This document shows positions 56,166 through 58,871 of a stretch of DNA of 58,871 bases, piece after piece (position 1 is the first letter of the stretch; each line of letters opens with the position of its first letter). Origin of the DNA: CAZOVK01 sp964583165 (GTDB lineage: Bacteria; Bacillota; Clostridia; Lachnospirales; WRAX01). A model generated the notes under the pieces. That model was given only the letters and a program-made list of their open reading frames with translations. It searched no databases and was not told the origin of the DNA. The stretch spans positions 1 through 58,871 of the forward strand of contig CAZOVK010000005.1 of assembly GCA_964583165.1 (NCBI GenBank). The letters are read 5' to 3'. A program made the translations under genes and the position numbers.

Positions 56166-57197
56166 CTATTTTACATTTTGTACGGCTTTCTTCGCAAATT
56201 CCGTATTCACAATATCTTTATACGGCACGCGTTTGTCAAGCTCGCCCGCGCCCTGCATGATGTCTTGAATGAGATTCAGACTCTCTTCCTCGAAAACGGG
56301 GTCGGTCTTCCATGTGTCTTGCGATTTGTAGCGGTCAATCATAAACTCGAGGTCGGCTAGGGTGTTCTCCTTGAAGTGGGGCGCAATAACCTTCGCGATT
56401 TCCTCCGTGGAGTTGGCCTTCATCCAGAGTTGCGCCTTATAGATGGCATTCGTGAACTTCTGAATGACTGTCGGGTTCTTCTGGATATACTCCTTAGTCG
56501 CCATATAAACCGTGTACGGAACCTTACCGCTGGCAGTGCCGAGCGATTCAACGACATAACCCGCGCCGTTCTTTTGAAGTGTTAAAGCTGACGGGTCAAA
56601 CTCCATGGTATAGTCACCCACGCCGCCGGTAAACGCGCCCGCCGTTGTAGTAAACTGAAGATTGGTAAGGATTTCAACCTCAGTCAGCGGGTCGATACCG
56701 TTTTCGCGCAATATATACTCTAAAATCATCTGAGGCATACCGCCGGCGCGCCCGCCGATTATCGTTTTACCCTTAACATCTGACCACTGGAAATTCTGGT
56801 CGTCTGTGCGCGATACCAAGAAGTTGCCCGCGCGTTGGGTGAGTTGGGCGAAAGCCACTGCGTAATTCTCCTTGCCCTCGTTGTAAACATATAAACCGGC
56901 TTCTGTGCCTAATAATGCAATGTCTGCTTGGTTTGACACAAGCGCGGTCATACTCTTGTCAGCGCCTTGCCCAACGTCTAACGTAATGTCCAATCCTTCG
57001 TCCTTAAAGAAACCTTTTTCGAGCGCGACATACTGTGGCGCGTAGAAGATGGAGTGTACAACCTCGTTCAGTCTTACCGCCGTCATCGCCTGCGGCTGTT
57101 CTTTCTTGCATGATGTGCAAGAGAACACCGATAACACTAACAGAACCGCCACAAAAGCCCACTTGAAACGCTTTAATCCGCTGATTTGACCTTTCAT
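56166..57197 (-). CDS. ABC-type substrate-binding lipoprotein, NMT1/THI5-like
   Basis: 343 residues from ATG 57197 (AGAGGTGA upstream). Signal peptide FKWAFVAVLLVLSVFSCTSC with lipobox Cys. The NMT1/SsuA fold shows FYAPQYVALEKGFFKDEGLD, the family's hallmark opening, and LGTEAGLYVYNEG. Such proteins bring taurine/sulfonates, nitrate, thiamine precursors or bicarbonate to an ABC importer. No permease or ATPase is adjacent, so the partner must be elsewhere. Confidence 0.88.
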   Translation of the reverse strand: MKGQISGLKRFKWAFVAVLLVLSVFSCTSCKKEQPQAMTAVRLNEVVHSIFYAPQYVALEKGFFKDEGLDITLDVGQGADKSMTALVSNQADIALLGTEAGLYVYNEGKENYAVAFAQLTQRAGNFLVSRTDDQNFQWSDVKGKTIIGGRAGGMPQMILEYILRENGIDPLTEVEILTNLQFTTTAGAFTGGVGDYTMEFDPSALTLQKNGAGYVVESLGTASGKVPYTVYMATKEYIQKNPTVIQKFTNAIYKAQLWMKANSTEEIAKVIAPHFKENTLADLEFMIDRYKSQDTWKTDPVFEEESLNLIQDIMQGAGELDKRVPYKDIVNTEFAKKAVQNVK

Positions 57198-57298
57198 CGA
57201 GTTCACCTCTGATGCGTTTTTCTTTATCATATTCTCTTGTGTTTTGTCCTGTGAATTTTTTGGGCAATGGCGTAAAGAATAATCAAAAGGAGGTTTTT

Positions 57299-57763
57299 AT
57301 GAAAACAGTCATAAGAGGTTTAATCGTTGTTATCTTTGTAGTGTCATTGGCTTCATGCCGCGCGCCCGAATCAAACATAACGCCGCGCCAGATAATCGAC
57401 ACCGTATCAGCGCGATTCTCACTGCAAAACTACACCAAAGAGGATTTGAAGACCGAGCATATCGCCGAACGGTATGGCGTAAGTGCCGAGGACATAACCG
57501 AGGGTTTCGCGCTGTCTGACCCTAAATCAGATAATCCCGCAAAGATTATTGTGCTGAAGGCGAAAAGCCGCGACACACTGGAAGCCGTAGAGCGTAGTTT
57601 ATCGAATGAAGCCATAGCGCTGGCTGACGCTTGGAAAAAACACAACGCCAACCGCGAGCTTACTGACGAAACGATACTAAAAACACGCGGCACAGTAAGC
57701 GTGTTGATATGCCACCCAAAGGCTAAAGAGATAGAAAAGGAATTTGACAGGCTCACTAAATAA
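57299..57763 (+). CDS. Small lipoprotein, DUF4358-like
   Basis: 154 residues from ATG 57299 (AAAAGGAGG upstream; the frame is open further but without a site). Signal peptide TVIRGLIVVIFVVSLASC with lipobox LASC. The remainder (YTKEDLKTEHIAERYGVSAE, then IIVLKAKSRDTLEAVERSLS) recalls DUF4358 lipoproteins of Clostridia, of unknown function. Divergent from the SBP gene with only about 100 bases between starts. Confidence 0.75.
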   Translation: MKTVIRGLIVVIFVVSLASCRAPESNITPRQIIDTVSARFSLQNYTKEDLKTEHIAERYGVSAEDITEGFALSDPKSDNPAKIIVLKAKSRDTLEAVERSLSNEAIALADAWKKHNANRELTDETILKTRGTVSVLICHPKAKEIEKEFDRLTK

Positions 57764-57794
57764 CGAACGCCCCGGCATTAAGCCGGGGCGTTCG
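57764..57794. terminator. Bidirectional terminator
   Basis: 13-bp perfect stem CGAACGCCCCGGC/GCCGGGGCGTTCG, between converging lipoprotein and HMA genes. Little T-run; strength comes from the stem. Confidence 0.8.
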
Positions 57795-57804
57795 TATGTT
57801 AAAA

Positions 57805-58002
57805 CTAAACCTCATATCCCTCTTCAACAATCGCCGCAACAACGGCCTGAATGTCTGCGCCATCGTGCTCGATAGTTACTGCGCCTGTTTTGAGGTCAAC
57901 ATTTACCGCTGTTACTTTGCCGACACCCATTGCCGCCTGTTTAACGGCGTTTTCACAATGGCTACAGCTCATGCCCTTAACCTGTAAAGTAGTTGTCTGC
58001 AT
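57805..58002 (-). CDS. Heavy-metal-associated (HMA) chaperone, CopZ-like
   Basis: 65 residues from ATG 58002 with GGGGGAA upstream; longer frames start in the neighbouring gene's sequence. HMA fold with the metal loop VKGMSCSHCENAVKQA (GMxCxxC) and the closing VAAIVEEGYEV. Binds Cu(I) or a similar ion and hands it to an exporter. It lies just downstream of a Cys/Gly-rich secreted protein; no P-type ATPase is in the window. Confidence 0.93.
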   Translation of the reverse strand: MQTTTLQVKGMSCSHCENAVKQAAMGVGKVTAVNVDLKTGAVTIEHDGADIQAVVAAIVEEGYEV

Positions 58003-58030
58003 AATTCCCCCGAAACTCAAGTTTATAAGC

Positions 58031-58648
58031 TTAGACGGATAAAGCCAGACAAGAACCGTCAAAACGTCCGCCGCCAATGCCTCCACCTGCGGGGTAACCA
58101 GCGCCAGCCGCCGGGTTAGGGCATGTGCCACTTACGTTGTTGCCGCAACCTCCACGCAGACCGCCGCCGTTGCTACAACCGCCGCGCATACCGCCGCCCA
58201 TTGGCATAAGGTCGTTGTCTATCATGTAGGTCAGATTCTCGTCAAGACGGTCTTTCTGTGCTTGCGCCTGCTCTTTAGTAATCATACCATACGATACATA
58301 AAGGTCAAGCGCTTCTTTCTCGATGTCGTGAACATTCTCGCAAATAGCGTAGAAGTCGTCCTTTTCTGTTGCTGACATAACCGCCCATTTGTCTGCAGCT
58401 TCTGTCCATGTAAGACCTGCGAAAGCGTCGAACATGTCTTGGCAAAGCTCATAACGCTCGTCTGCCAAATCTTGGAGTGCTTGTCTCTGTGCATCTGTCA
58501 GTTGAATACGTGTAGAAGTTGTGCCCTTAAAACCTCTGCCGCCCATGCCACCTGCGCCGCCCATTCTGCCGGGTGCCGCGAAGGCTGTTACGGCGAACAA
58601 TGTCGCCATCAGTGCCACGACTGCCAGTACTGCGAATAACTTTTTCAT
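58031..58648 (-). CDS. Secreted Gly/Cys-rich protein with DUF2680-like helical core
   Basis: 205 residues from ATG 58648 (GGGGGC upstream). Signal peptide KKLFAVLAVVALMATLFAVT ending AFA. The core (IQLTDAQRQALQDLADERYE, then YVSYGMITKEQAQAQKDRLD) resembles DUF2680/YckD helical domains. The C-terminal 60 residues are Gly-rich with spaced Cys (GGGMRGGCSNGGGLRGGC, SGTCPNPAAG), plausible for metal binding. Shares its strand and probably transcript with the HMA chaperone. Confidence 0.75.
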   Translation of the reverse strand: MKKLFAVLAVVALMATLFAVTAFAAPGRMGGAGGMGGRGFKGTTSTRIQLTDAQRQALQDLADERYELCQDMFDAFAGLTWTEAADKWAVMSATEKDDFYAICENVHDIEKEALDLYVSYGMITKEQAQAQKDRLDENLTYMIDNDLMPMGGGMRGGCSNGGGLRGGCGNNVSGTCPNPAAGAGYPAGGGIGGGRFDGSCLALSV

Positions 58649-58720
58649 GAAATTGCCCCCTTGTTTGTTTTCTATATAATAACATCCAGTTGTGACCATT
58701 TCATGAATAAACTGTAAACA

Positions 58721-58871
58721 TTAGCGGACTGACAAGAAATTTCTGAAATCGTAGTATTGTTGACGGAAATCGTTCTCGTTGAAGAAGTCATACAGCTCGT
58801 TGAAGTTGCCGAACGGCTGGTCATCGCGGTAGGCGATAATCTTTGACGCAATCGTGCCCGTCATATCCTTG
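58721..58871 (-). CDS. C-terminal end of an unidentified protein (partial)
   Basis: About 49 residues visible, TAA at 58721-58723, start beyond the window. Reads DMTGTIASKIIAYRDDQPFG, then NFNELYDFFNENDF, ending NFLSVR. The Arg-Asp-Asp-x-Pro-Phe pattern recalls helix-hairpin-helix segments of GspK-like pilus proteins, but this is too short to assign. It runs in the same direction as the DUF2680-like gene downstream. Confidence 0.65.
   Translation of the reverse strand, partial: KDMTGTIASKIIAYRDDQPFGNFNELYDFFNENDFRQQYYDFRNFLSVR

Overview
The window reads as chromosome of a spore-forming Clostridia-class Firmicute (Bacillota). The evidence is spoIIE, spoIID-like and spoIVB genes, a type Z uS14, an ispA/xseA/xseB/nusB/asp23 block in Firmicute order, PadR and partner-switching regulators, and strong AGGAGG ribosome binding sites. 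Base composition is mid-range. Codon use is fairly uniform except for a few clearly AT-richer genes (the KAP NTPase at 46794-49628, the CPBP protease at 32182-33045, the GNAT gene at 40865-41353). I cannot name a genus.

Layout. 1-11453 (minus): an APH-type kinase cut by the edge, a DJ-1 protein, secG, then a long housekeeping run read right to left: asp23-like, nusB, xseA, xseB, ispA, a DUF212 protein, dxs, tlyA, nadK, recN. A flavodoxin and dtd lie upstream of it. 11573-14143 (minus): a small membrane protein and spoIIE. 14281-15141: an XRE regulator with 14-bp iterons, followed by what I read as an undescribed type I toxin-antitoxin locus: a 35-residue hydrophobic peptide, a divergent antisense promoter, a shared terminator and a 5'-3' long-range pairing. 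15206-31440 (plus): the complete S10-spc-alpha super-operon from rpsJ to rplQ, including secY, adk, map, a KOW protein, infA and rpmJ, with several hairpins between genes.

31465-33882: a GyrI-like sensor, then two genes (a CPBP protease and a PLMP-like membrane protein) that share near-identical promoters and leader RNAs built of tandem H-type pseudoknots. 33917-38619 (minus): addA without addB and a CDF metal exporter behind a leader with an attenuator-like terminator. 38664-40841 (plus): a compact partner-switching module (STAS protein, degenerate kinase, intact kinase, PP2C phosphatase), followed by a GNAT and a second GyrI-like gene. 41908-45575 (minus): a SpoIID-like protein, tsf, and rpsB with its leader. 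45620-49628: tRNA-Arg(CCT), a secreted stalk-domain protein, a decayed tRNA-Arg copy with its own terminator, and a membrane-anchored KAP NTPase, a likely acquired island. 49685-58871: yajC, gtrA-like, an aspartate kinase, membrane proteins, padR plus HAAS gene, spoIVB, an orphan NMT1-type lipoprotein, a small lipoprotein, an HMA metal chaperone, a Gly/Cys-rich DUF2680-like protein and the tail of one more gene.

How they work together: most of the window is core translation, isoprenoid, repair and sporulation machinery. The accessory points are the type I TA locus between spoIIE and the ribosomal cluster, the duplicated pseudoknot leaders at 32.0-33.3 kb, and the tRNA-flanked KAP island. All functional calls come from reading the sequence and remembered family motifs. 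No database search or RNA folding was run.
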